Shown here one piece after another: positions 1-6,668 of a stretch of DNA of 6,668 nucleotides. The notes beneath the pieces were generated by a model. That model was not told where the DNA came from. It saw nothing but the letters and a program-made list of their open reading frames with translations, and did not search any database. Where the stretch lies: NCBI GenBank assembly GCA_015660155.1, contig DQLO01000049.1, positions 1 to 6,668 of the forward strand, given 5' to 3'. The translations under genes were made by a program, and so were the position numbers. The DNA comes from Verrucomicrobiota bacterium. Lineage in GTDB: Bacteria > Verrucomicrobiota > Verrucomicrobiia > Limisphaerales > UBA1100. Position 1 is the first letter of the stretch. Every line of letters starts with the position of its first letter.

Positions 1-2028
1 CCGCGCTGGACGCGGTTGGAAACGCAAATGCTCGGCGGCGCGGAAAGTTTGGTGGACAAGCTGGAAACCAAACATCACGTGGAGCTGTACGCGCTGACCG
101 CCAAGCGGTTTCTCAATCTGTGGCAAAGCGGTATCGCCGGCGAAGGCGACAGTGAACTGCTCGCCGCGCCGCGTACGTTGGAAGTGGCGGCTACGAATTT
201 GCTCACGGATTTGTCGACCGCGCCGATGCACCACATCGCCGCCAGCACCGAGGGCGGGGCGGAAGGGGAGAAACTAATTGTGGTAATGTTCACCGACGGC
301 CAACACAACGATGGCGAATCGTCAGTGGAAATGGCGCGGATGTTCAAGGAGCGCGGCGTGTCCATCCACGTAGTGGGCCTTGGCACCGCCGAGCCCGCGC
401 GCGATTTGGCCGTGCTCAAGGCCGAAGGCCCCGGCGATATTTATCCGGACGCGCGCGTGACCGGCAAAATCATTCTTCACGACGGGATGCCGCCGGGCAA
501 GCCGTTCACCGTGCGCATCGAGCACGAGGGGCAAGTGGTTTGGGAACGCGATTATGTGACCGCCCGCAAGCGGCGCGTGTTGCCTTTTGATTTTCCGGTG
601 AAAGATATCGTGGCCGCCGCGCAGGCCGCGCAAAACCGGAACCTGCGCCACACCAATTTGCCGCTGACTTTTCAAGTGGTCGTGCCGCCGATCGAAGGCG
701 AAATGAAAGACGACAACAACGTGGGCACGTTGCGCGTGAATGTGGTGACGCAAGAACCGCGCGTGTTGTACGTGGACGGCCGGCCGCGCTGGGAACAGCG
801 TTATTTGAAAAATCTGCTCGAGCGCGATGAGCGTTGGAAGGTGAATATCATGTTGCCCAAATGGGTGAACAACCGCCCCACACTCACGCGCGGCAACGCG
901 ATGGGGCAGTTCCCCGCCACGCGGGAATTGTTGTTTCAATATCAACTGATCATTATAGGCGACGTGGCGTCGGGCCTGTTCGCCGCGCGGGAGTTGCAGT
1001 GGATTAAGGACGCGGTGCAGTTCAATGGTGCCGGGCTGATTTTCATCGATGGCCGGCAGGAGCGCCTTTCGCGTTTGGCGGCGGGCACCTTGCAGCCGCT
1101 GTTTCCCGTCCGGTTTGCCGGCCCGCGTTTCGTCAGCAATATGGATATGACGTGGCGCTTTCGCGGCGCGGGCGGTTCGCAGGCGCCGCATCAACTCTCC
1201 GGCGACACCGCCAACAACCTCCGCATTTGGAGTGAACTGCCCGGCCCACGCTGGATCGCGGTGACTGAAAAATTGCCCGGCTCCGAGGTGTTGCTCGAGG
1301 TAATGCTCGGCCAACAACTGGCCGTGCCCGCGCTGGTCTTCCGCCGTTATGGCGCGGGCCGCGTTTTATATTCCGCCTTCGAGGAATCGTGGCGTTGGCG
1401 TTATAACGTCGGCGATTTGTATCACCAAAAGTTTTGGAACCAAATCGCCAAGTGGATTATGGAGCCGCCCTTCGCGGTGCAGGACGCCCATATCGCGCTG
1501 GATTCTGGCGACACCACGTACGACGTGGGCGACACCGCCGAGATCCGCGTGCGCATTCAGGATCCCGCGCTCGCCGCCAAGCCCGGCCTCAAACCGCAGG
1601 CGTTACTTTACCGCAACGGCAAACTATTCGGCACGCTGCCGCTCAAGGCCGATCCGCAGTCCTTCACCTTCCGCGGCGAATCCGCGCCGCTGGAGTCGGG
1701 TGATTATGAAGTGCGCGTGCGCGTGCCGGGCATTCCCAACGACGCCATCCTCGCCCACACCGCCTTCACCGTGGCGGCCAATCCCTTTGGCGAGCTGGGG
1801 CTTTTGCATTGCGACGAGCTGTTGCTGCGCCAAATGGCCGGCGATTCCGGCGGCGCCTATTATCGCGAGGAAGACATGCATCGTCTCGTCGAAGCCCTCA
1901 GCCCCTACAGCGACGGCCGCACCCTCACCACCGAGCTTCCCCTTTGGCAAAGCTACTGGTGGTTCGTGCCAATCATTTTATTGCTCACCGCGGAATGGAT
2001 TATTCGGCGGCGTTTGGGATTAGTCTGA
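1..2028 (+). CDS. VWA / glutamine-amidotransferase-like membrane protein, 5' partial
   Basis: The frame is already open at base 1, so the true start lies upstream; the TTG at 16 is internal. 675 residues are visible (numbered from base 1). Residues 91-130 are the second half of a VWA fold (hydrophobic strand, then FTDGQHND, then SIHVVGLGT); the N-terminal MIDAS DxSxS motif would lie upstream. Residues about 145-250 look like a beta sandwich. Residues about 253-487 resemble the GATase1-like domain of PVC VWA proteins (RVLYVDGRPRWEQRYLKNLL, LIIIGD, GLIFIDGR, YGAGRVLYSAFEESWRWR, YHQKFW). Residues 490-595 form another beta domain. Residues 652-667 form a membrane helix followed by IIRRRLGLV, so the body should face the periplasm. 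The only visible cysteine is residue 604, so amidotransferase chemistry is unlikely. The gene ends 3 bases before the next start. Substrate and partners are unknown; the family assignment is from motif recognition. Confidence 0.85.
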   Translation, partial: PRWTRLETQMLGGAESLVDKLETKHHVELYALTAKRFLNLWQSGIAGEGDSELLAAPRTLEVAATNLLTDLSTAPMHHIAASTEGGAEGEKLIVVMFTDGQHNDGESSVEMARMFKERGVSIHVVGLGTAEPARDLAVLKAEGPGDIYPDARVTGKIILHDGMPPGKPFTVRIEHEGQVVWERDYVTARKRRVLPFDFPVKDIVAAAQAAQNRNLRHTNLPLTFQVVVPPIEGEMKDDNNVGTLRVNVVTQEPRVLYVDGRPRWEQRYLKNLLERDERWKVNIMLPKWVNNRPTLTRGNAMGQFPATRELLFQYQLIIIGDVASGLFAARELQWIKDAVQFNGAGLIFIDGRQERLSRLAAGTLQPLFPVRFAGPRFVSNMDMTWRFRGAGGSQAPHQLSGDTANNLRIWSELPGPRWIAVTEKLPGSEVLLEVMLGQQLAVPALVFRRYGAGRVLYSAFEESWRWRYNVGDLYHQKFWNQIAKWIMEPPFAVQDAHIALDSGDTTYDVGDTAEIRVRIQDPALAAKPGLKPQALLYRNGKLFGTLPLKADPQSFTFRGESAPLESGDYEVRVRVPGIPNDAILAHTAFTVAANPFGELGLLHCDELLLRQMAGDSGGAYYREEDMHRLVEALSPYSDGRTLTTELPLWQSYWWFVPIILLLTAEWIIRRRLGLV

Positions 2029-2031
2029 ATC

Positions 2032-5000
2032 ATGTCACAATCCATTAACCCCATCATCCACGGCCAGTTGCTCGCGTTCCGCGGGCGGTTTCGTTGGCTG
2101 CAGTTTCTGCGCGGGGCGAGTGCGGGGTTGATTGTCTTTCTCGGTGGACTGCTTTTGCTGGCTTGCGCGGATTGGTTTTTCGTGATGGAAGATCGCACGC
2201 GCTGGATGCTCAGCGGCGGCGTGTATTTTGTGGCGCTCATCGTGGGGTGGTTCGCCTGCGTGCGGCCATTGTTGCGGGTGCTCGATGAACGCACGCTCGC
2301 GGCGATGATCGAAGAGGAAGCGCCCGAGCTGCGCAAGGAACTGCTCTCCGCCGTAGAACTTGCCGGCGACGATGAAGGAATGGATTCGCCGGTGTTCCGC
2401 AAAAAATTGCAGGACCGCGTGGCGAGCCGAATCCAGCGCGTGCAAATGGACGGCTTGTTGCCAAGCAAACGCGTGCGGCGATGGGTGGTCGGCGCGGGCA
2501 TGGTGCTGGCGGTCGTGGCGGGCTTGGCATCCACCGGCTCGGGTCGGCAGTTGCTGCTGCGCGCGTTGGCGCCCACGGCCAATCTCGAACGGGTTTCGCG
2601 CAACCGCATTGTGCTGCTCGCGCCGGATGAGTTTGATTCCACCGCGCCGGAGGGTGATACGGTTTCCATTCGCGTGCAGGTCACCGGCCCCGCGCTGGAA
2701 ACCGCGCCGCGACTGATCACGGAGTTTTCCGATGGCACGCGGCAGGAAATTTCGATGGACGGGGACGCCGCGAATGAAGGCGAATTCACCTCCGCCATTT
2801 CGATGACGGCGGATCTCATCGAATATCAAGTGCACGCGGGCGATGCCGTGTCGCGTTGGTACACCTTGCGTTCGCGCCGCCGGCCGCACGTCATTAGTTT
2901 CACAAAAGTTTATCATTTCCCAAAATATTCCGGCCGCAAGCCCGTCACCCTGCGCGAGGAGGCGGGCGATCTCACGGCGCTGTCCGGCACCGAAGTGGAG
3001 CTCACCGTGTATCTCGATCAACCCGTGGCCGAAGCCGCGCTCCACATCCAAACCGCCACCAGCACCAACACCTTTACCCTCACCAACAGCGCCTCACCGC
3101 GCGAATGGAGCCGCCGCATCACGCTCACCGAGAATGGCGCGTACACCGTGCACGTGGCCACCGGCGAAGGTTTAGAAAACAAACATCGCGCTCAATACTC
3201 CCTCACCGCCCAGCCCGATCTCGTGCCGCAAATACGCCTCACCGCGCCCGCCAAGGACGTGACCGCCCGCCCCGAGGATATTTTGCAAATCATCGGCGAA
3301 GCCGAGGACGATGTCGGCCTGCGCGAGCTGCATCAACTCGTCCGCGTGAACACCGGCGCGTGGACCACCAACGCCATTCCCATCCCGCAAATGCCCGCGA
3401 CCAATCACACGGTGCAGCTCGATTGGGATTTGCTAAAACTCAACGCCAAGCCGGGCGACATCGTGCTTACCAAACTCGTCGCCATCGACCACGCCGGCAA
3501 CCGCGCCGAAACTCGCGCCGTGACGCTCACGCTCGATTCCGCCCTGTTCGAGGCCACTCGCGTGGCGGCGCTCAACGACCAGCGCAATTGGGTGACCGTG
3601 GTGAACGCCGCCGCCGATGCGACGACAAAGTTTACCGAAATTTTCCCCAACGATTTGGACGCGATGCTGCTCCCCGGCAGCGATGTGGAACGGCGCGACA
3701 AAGCCGCCAAAGCCGTCACCGCCCTCGCCGCTGTCCAAAGCACGTGGGCGCTGGCGGGTCGGCGCCTTCCCACTGCGCTGCGCAAAGTGCACGCCGGACG
3801 CGAAGCGGCGGGCCTCACCTTGCTCGGTCGCGTGGGCGGCCGCTTGGAACTCGATTGGCTCCCGCGCGCCAAGCTGCAGCTCACCCCGCTGCAAACCGCG
3901 CCGGTGGTGGATCCCAAAGTAAAAGCCCACAGCGCGGGCCTCGCGGATTTATTGAAGGACATCACCGCCGCCAATAACCGCGTGCGGCGCGCGGCAAATG
4001 CCTGGCTCGCCGCCGACGAAGCCGCTGTGGCGCTGGACTTACTCGATTACGTTTCGCGCGCCGCCGTCGCGATGCATCGGCTGGCGGAAAATGAAAAGGA
4101 TCCCAAAGCATGGGAACGCCTCGCCCGCCGCCAAGCGAGTGTCACCAAGGAAATCGAAGTAGCCGAAGCCGTACTCGGCGAGTTGGCCAAGCGCCTCACC
4201 GGCGAGGCGGACAAAGTCACGGCGTTGCAAACCCAATTGAAAACCGCCCGCGAAAGTTTGGTGGAAAAACTCAAAGCACCGCCCGAGGCCACTTTGCTTC
4301 CCGCCGGTCGCGCCTTGGGCCAAGCGGTCACGCAAGCGGCAAACACGCTGCGGCCCCTCGCCGACAAACTGGGCAAACAAGCCGCCACCGCGCGCGCGCA
4401 ATTGGAAAAATCCAACAACGGTGCCGCCGGCGCCATCCGCCAAGTTCGCGCTGCGGTTTTGAAACGCCAACAAACCGAAAGCGATTTGGCCAAAGCGAAA
4501 AAAGATAACAAACCATTTCTCAAACCCGCCGCCAACGATGCCTTCGCGCAGGCGCGCCTTGAACACGAATGGAAAGCCGCGCAATCCCGCCTGCGCCGCC
4601 GCGCGCTGCTCGAGGAAGCCCGCCGGGAATCAGACCCCGCATTCGTGAGCGACACCTCCCGCGCCGCCGCCGCCTTGGGTGCGGTGCGCGCGGGGCTGGA
4701 CGCCGGACGCGCCGCCGATGCCGTTGCCAAACAGCTCAACACCCTCGCCGACGCGATGCACACTTTGGAAGTCGCCCATCAACTCGCCCTCATCGAGGCC
4801 GCCATCAAGGCGCTCTCCCATCGCGAGCGTTGGGAGACCAAGGCCACCGATGCCAATTCACTGCGCCCGCGCGATTGGCAATGGCTGCGCCAACAACTCA
4901 GCGCCACGCCGCAACAGCTCCGCGATGCCGGTTTGGAAGGGGCAGCCGAACTGGAAGCCGCCGCCCGTGGCGGGGCCGCCGACGCCATCGGCGAAGAGAT

Positions 5001-5061
5001 GAAAGGCCGCACAAAAAATCCCGGAGTATTTCTCATAGAGAAATCCAAGAAATCTCATTGA
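2032..5061 (+). CDS. Large DUF4175-like membrane protein with Ig-like domains and helical C-terminal half
   Basis: 1009 residues. The ATG lies 3 bases after the upstream stop, with no strong Shine-Dalgarno (only GGGA, about 12 bases upstream), so translation is probably coupled. Membrane helices lie near residues 30-48, 59-79 and 151-167. The Arg/Lys-rich stretch 80-150 should be cytoplasmic and everything after 167 periplasmic. Residues about 190-280, 285-395 and 398-505 are beta-rich modules. The second has the pattern FTKVYHFPKYSGRKP followed by LTALSGTEVELTVYLDQPV, and the third has GEAEDDVGL and VAIDHAGN, which I associate with DUF4175-like proteins of PVC bacteria. Residues about 505-990 are predicted helical with coiled-coil stretches rich in Ala, Lys, Arg, Gln and Leu. 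Both cysteines (45, 76) lie in membrane helices. The last residues (EKSKKSH) result from a small tandem duplication at the gene end. No catalytic motif was recognised; a scaffold or envelope-complex role is inference. Confidence 0.85.
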   Translation: MSQSINPIIHGQLLAFRGRFRWLQFLRGASAGLIVFLGGLLLLACADWFFVMEDRTRWMLSGGVYFVALIVGWFACVRPLLRVLDERTLAAMIEEEAPELRKELLSAVELAGDDEGMDSPVFRKKLQDRVASRIQRVQMDGLLPSKRVRRWVVGAGMVLAVVAGLASTGSGRQLLLRALAPTANLERVSRNRIVLLAPDEFDSTAPEGDTVSIRVQVTGPALETAPRLITEFSDGTRQEISMDGDAANEGEFTSAISMTADLIEYQVHAGDAVSRWYTLRSRRRPHVISFTKVYHFPKYSGRKPVTLREEAGDLTALSGTEVELTVYLDQPVAEAALHIQTATSTNTFTLTNSASPREWSRRITLTENGAYTVHVATGEGLENKHRAQYSLTAQPDLVPQIRLTAPAKDVTARPEDILQIIGEAEDDVGLRELHQLVRVNTGAWTTNAIPIPQMPATNHTVQLDWDLLKLNAKPGDIVLTKLVAIDHAGNRAETRAVTLTLDSALFEATRVAALNDQRNWVTVVNAAADATTKFTEIFPNDLDAMLLPGSDVERRDKAAKAVTALAAVQSTWALAGRRLPTALRKVHAGREAAGLTLLGRVGGRLELDWLPRAKLQLTPLQTAPVVDPKVKAHSAGLADLLKDITAANNRVRRAANAWLAADEAAVALDLLDYVSRAAVAMHRLAENEKDPKAWERLARRQASVTKEIEVAEAVLGELAKRLTGEADKVTALQTQLKTARESLVEKLKAPPEATLLPAGRALGQAVTQAANTLRPLADKLGKQAATARAQLEKSNNGAAGAIRQVRAAVLKRQQTESDLAKAKKDNKPFLKPAANDAFAQARLEHEWKAAQSRLRRRALLEEARRESDPAFVSDTSRAAAALGAVRAGLDAGRAADAVAKQLNTLADAMHTLEVAHQLALIEAAIKALSHRERWETKATDANSLRPRDWQWLRQQLSATPQQLRDAGLEGAAELEAAARGGAADAIGEEMKGRTKNPGVFLIEKSKKSH
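5028..5044 (+). repeat. Perfect 7-bp inverted repeat with 3-base loop
   Basis: ATTTCTC (5028-5034) and GAGAAAT (5038-5044) are exact reverse complements around ATA. The stem is AT-rich, lies within the last codons of the DUF4175-like gene and has no U-tract after it, so it is not a typical intrinsic terminator. It could be a weak mRNA hairpin at the gene junction, or incidental. Confidence 0.5.
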
Positions 5062-5074
5062 GAAATCCAAGAAA
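5031..5074 (+). repeat. 22-bp tandem duplication across the gene 2 stop codon
   Basis: Bases 5031-5052 and 5053-5074 are adjacent 22-bp copies identical except for one base (A at 5037, T at 5059). The second copy contains the TGA stop (5059-5061) of the DUF4175-like gene, and its last bases run into the ribosome binding site of the following gene. Because 22 is not a multiple of three, the second copy is read in a different frame from the first. Confidence 0.92.
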
Positions 5075-5077
5075 GAG
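5071..5077 (+). promoter_or_regulatory. Probable ribosome binding site for the secreted coiled-coil gene
   Basis: GAAAGAG ends 4 bases before ATG 5082 and is the only purine-rich Shine-Dalgarno-like element near either candidate start. It favours ATG 5082 over ATG 5097. It begins in the last four bases (GAAA) of the second 22-bp repeat copy and runs into the unique sequence after it. Confidence 0.5.
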
Positions 5078-5081
5078 TAGT

Positions 5082-6668
5082 ATGTTAAACAAAGCCATGA
5101 AACGTATCCTCAACCTACACATGGCCACCATCACGCTGCTCGCCAGCGTCCTGATGGCATCCGCTGCTGACAAACCACGCACCTTGAAGTCCGTGGACAA
5201 GTCGCTCGACCAAATCCAAGGCACCGTCAGCGGCGCGCGCAAGCTCTCCGCCGCCGAGCTGGCCGCCGCCCGCAAGGCCCTGCTCATCGCCGCGCCCAGC
5301 CTCAGTGAAGTGCTCGAAAATCTTACCAAGGAAGCCAAGGGATTGGAAAAAACCACCGGCGATCTCGCCGATGAAGTGAAGGAAGATCACAACGCCCAAA
5401 CTGAAAAATCCAAGGATTTACTGGCTCAACAAAAGAAACTCAACGAACGCATCGCCCAAATGCAGCAGGCACTTCGTCGCGATGCCAACCAGCAAAACCT
5501 CGCCAAAAAAGAAGGCCGCGAACGCGCGCGCGACGCCGATGACGCCGTCGCCATGTTGCACGAACCCCCGCGCGACGCCGCCAATGCCCTCGAGGAATCC
5601 ACCGCCAATCCCAAGCCCGAGGATCAGCAGCAATCCCTTGAGCAAGCCGCCAAGGCGCAAAAGCAACTCGCCGCCAATCTTTCCCAACTCGCCGAGCATT
5701 ACAAAAACCTTGAGGAAGGCCGACTCGAGACCGCTGAAACCCGCGCCGCCCTGCGCGCGCAGGAAGAGGCGCTCGGCATTAAGGAAGCGCTCGACCAACA
5801 ATTCGCAATGCTCGAGCGCCTCATGGAGCTCGCCAACAAACCGCCCGCCGAAGCCCTCAAGGATTTGGAGGCCGAGCTGGCCAAAAATCCGGTGATGCGC
5901 GACGAACTCAAAAACATCGCCGAGCAATCTCTGCAAAACGCCAATCAGGATTTGGAAACCGCCGCCAAGGAACAACAACAACTCGCCGAAGCATTAAAAG
6001 ACCCTTTGCCCAATGACTCCGCCGCGCCGATGAACGCCCAGCAACTCGCCGCCGCTGCCGCGCAATTGGCAAAAGTAAAAATTCCGGAAATCAAAAAAGA
6101 CGCCAAAGAAGCCAAGGCCGATGACGCCCAAGCCCCCCTCGATGAAGCCGCCAAAGCCCTCAACCAAGCCGCCGCCCAACAAAACGCCGCCGCCATGGAG
6201 CAACCGTTGAAAGACGCCGCCGCCCAACTGGAAACCGCCGCCAACAAAGCCGAGGAGGCCGCCAAAGACGCAAACACTCCCGAAGAAAAACAAGCCGCCG
6301 AGGACGCCCAAAAAGCCGCCGAAGCCGCCGCGCAACAAGCCGCCCAAATGGCCGAGCAAGCCAAAGCCGCCGAAGCCGCCGCGCAACAGGAAAAGTCCAA
6401 CGAAGCCCAAGCCCTCGCCGCCGCCGCCAAGGCAATGGCCGAGCAGCAGATTCCGCCCATCGAGCAACAAGCCAAACAAGGCGAAGCCAACGCCGAACAG
6501 GAATTGGCCGATGCCAAAAAAGCATTGCAACAAGCCGCCGCCCAAGGCGAGTCCGCCGCTCAGGAGAAAGACGAAGCCACCGCCGACGCCAAGATGGGTG
6601 AGATGGCCGAGTCATTAAAAAACGCCGCACAAGATCTGAAAGCCGCCGCCGCCAAAGCCAAACGCGCC
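5082..6668 (+). CDS. Secreted Ala/Gln/Lys/Glu-rich coiled-coil protein, 3' partial
   Basis: The frame stays open from ATG 5082 to the window end (529 codons, no stop). The start is chosen because GAAAGAG (5071-5077) sits 4 bases upstream; an in-frame ATG at 5097 has no such site but gives a tighter signal peptide. Residues 1-28 resemble a Sec signal: a basic N-region (KAMKRIL), hydrophobic core (ATITLLASVLM) and probable cleavage after ASA (26-28). There is no lipobox cysteine. Residues about 35-305 are charged, helix-forming sequence with likely coiled-coil; 311-529 is low complexity, with 80 of 219 residues alanine (hand count), almost all encoded by GCC. No Cys or Trp was seen in the visible part. 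Two related segments (about 294-393 and 416-529) indicate internal duplication. The gene follows the DUF4175-like gene by 20 bases in the same direction, suggesting a periplasmic partner. No catalytic motif or named family was recognised; a structural or spacer role (compare the TolA helical region) is speculation. Confidence 0.88.
   Translation, partial: MLNKAMKRILNLHMATITLLASVLMASAADKPRTLKSVDKSLDQIQGTVSGARKLSAAELAAARKALLIAAPSLSEVLENLTKEAKGLEKTTGDLADEVKEDHNAQTEKSKDLLAQQKKLNERIAQMQQALRRDANQQNLAKKEGRERARDADDAVAMLHEPPRDAANALEESTANPKPEDQQQSLEQAAKAQKQLAANLSQLAEHYKNLEEGRLETAETRAALRAQEEALGIKEALDQQFAMLERLMELANKPPAEALKDLEAELAKNPVMRDELKNIAEQSLQNANQDLETAAKEQQQLAEALKDPLPNDSAAPMNAQQLAAAAAQLAKVKIPEIKKDAKEAKADDAQAPLDEAAKALNQAAAQQNAAAMEQPLKDAAAQLETAANKAEEAAKDANTPEEKQAAEDAQKAAEAAAQQAAQMAEQAKAAEAAAQQEKSNEAQALAAAAKAMAEQQIPPIEQQAKQGEANAEQELADAKKALQQAAAQGESAAQEKDEATADAKMGEMAESLKNAAQDLKAAAAKAKRA
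5961..6668 (+). repeat. Degenerate internal duplication within the secreted protein gene
   Basis: Residues about 294-393 (5961-6260) resemble residues about 416-529 (6327-6668, cut by the window end). Hand alignment gives 13/25 identities for 318-342 against 441-465, 10/14 for 353-366 against 475-488, and 11/23 for 371-393 against 507-529. The conserved order is a run of Ala, then IPxI, then AK, then a KAL..QAAAQ segment, then M...LK.AA. The offset shifts from 123 to 122 to 136 residues, implying small indels. At DNA level a shared 15-mer occurs at 6165-6179 and 6531-6545, and ATTCCG encodes the IP of both copies. Confidence 0.6.
6312..6388 (+). repeat. Two exact 26-bp direct repeats encoding KAAEAAAQQ
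   Basis: Bases 6312-6337 and 6363-6388 are identical, in the same frame, with starts 51 bases (17 codons) apart. They encode KAAEAAAQQ at residues 411-419 and 428-436. The match sits in an alanine/GCC-rich tract, so a recent local duplication and low-complexity slippage are both possible origins. Confidence 0.8.

Noticed and set aside
16..18. TTG as the start of the first gene
   Set aside because: The frame is open to base 1, and starting at TTG would remove the first half of the VWA domain whose second half is present; the gene is cut by the window edge.
322..1317. 331-codon minus-strand open frame
   Set aside because: It is antisense to the clear VWA/GATase-like coding frame, is rich in His, Arg and Gln without recognisable motifs, and is typical of shadow frames in GC-rich DNA.
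2035..3051. 338-codon and 288-codon minus-strand open frames opposite the start of gene 2
   Set aside because: The plus-strand frame has membrane helices and recognisable beta modules; the antisense frames are Arg/His- or Ser/Arg-rich with no structure.
3105..3977. 290-codon plus-strand open frame in another phase
   Set aside because: It is extremely Arg/His/Pro-rich and lies wholly inside gene 2, a frame-shifted shadow.
5028..5052. Intrinsic terminator between genes 2 and 3
   Set aside because: The 7-bp stem is AT-rich, sits inside coding sequence and has no T-run after it; the genes appear co-transcribed.
5945..6630. Overlapping minus-strand open frames of 156-190 codons (5945-6517, 5994-6545, 6160-6630)
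   Set aside because: They are antisense to the continuous GCC-rich plus-strand gene. Their compositions (Ala/Cys/Ser, Gly/Phe/Leu and Arg/Leu/Trp runs) are those expected from reading GCC/CAA/AAA codons backwards, with no domain pattern.
6036..6668. A microsatellite-like GCC expansion or non-coding repeat array
   Set aside because: The GCC runs are short, interrupted, kept in frame and mixed with CAA, AAA and GAA codons, which fits selection for an Ala-rich helical protein rather than an unconstrained array.

Overview
The window is a GC-rich, tightly packed stretch carrying three co-directional (+) genes, with almost no non-coding DNA. No rRNA, tRNA, CRISPR array, insertion sequence or convincing terminator was seen. 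The protein architectures (a VWA/glutamine-amidotransferase-like membrane protein followed by a large DUF4175-like protein) suggest the Planctomycetota-Verrucomicrobiota (PVC) group, more likely a verrucomicrobial lineage. This is judged from remembered family architecture and base composition, not from a database search.

Layout. Positions 1-2028 hold the 3' part of a gene whose start lies upstream: the second half of a VWA domain, a beta-rich domain, a GATase1-like domain without cysteine, another beta domain and a C-terminal membrane anchor. After only 3 bases, 2032-5061 encodes a 1009-residue protein with three N-terminal membrane helices, a series of Ig-like/beta domains and a roughly 500-residue helical C-terminal half. 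After a 20-base gap, 5082-6668 (open at the window end) encodes a secreted protein rich in Ala, Gln, Lys and Glu, with a signal peptide and long helical or coiled-coil segments.

How the genes may work together. The spacing implies one operon with translational coupling. Charge distribution around the membrane helices places the bulk of all three products outside the cytoplasm. A reasonable inference is an envelope-associated complex related to the Bat-type (MoxR/DUF58/VWA) clusters that often sit upstream of such genes. Its biochemical role is not known to me and cannot be read from the sequence.

The points most worth a second look are: a 22-bp tandem duplication that rewrote the stop codon and intergenic spacer between genes 2 and 3; a degenerate internal duplication of about 122-136 residues in the third protein, not obvious at DNA level; an abrupt GCG-to-GCC alanine codon switch inside gene 2 near position 3000; and the absence of cysteine from the amidotransferase-like domain.
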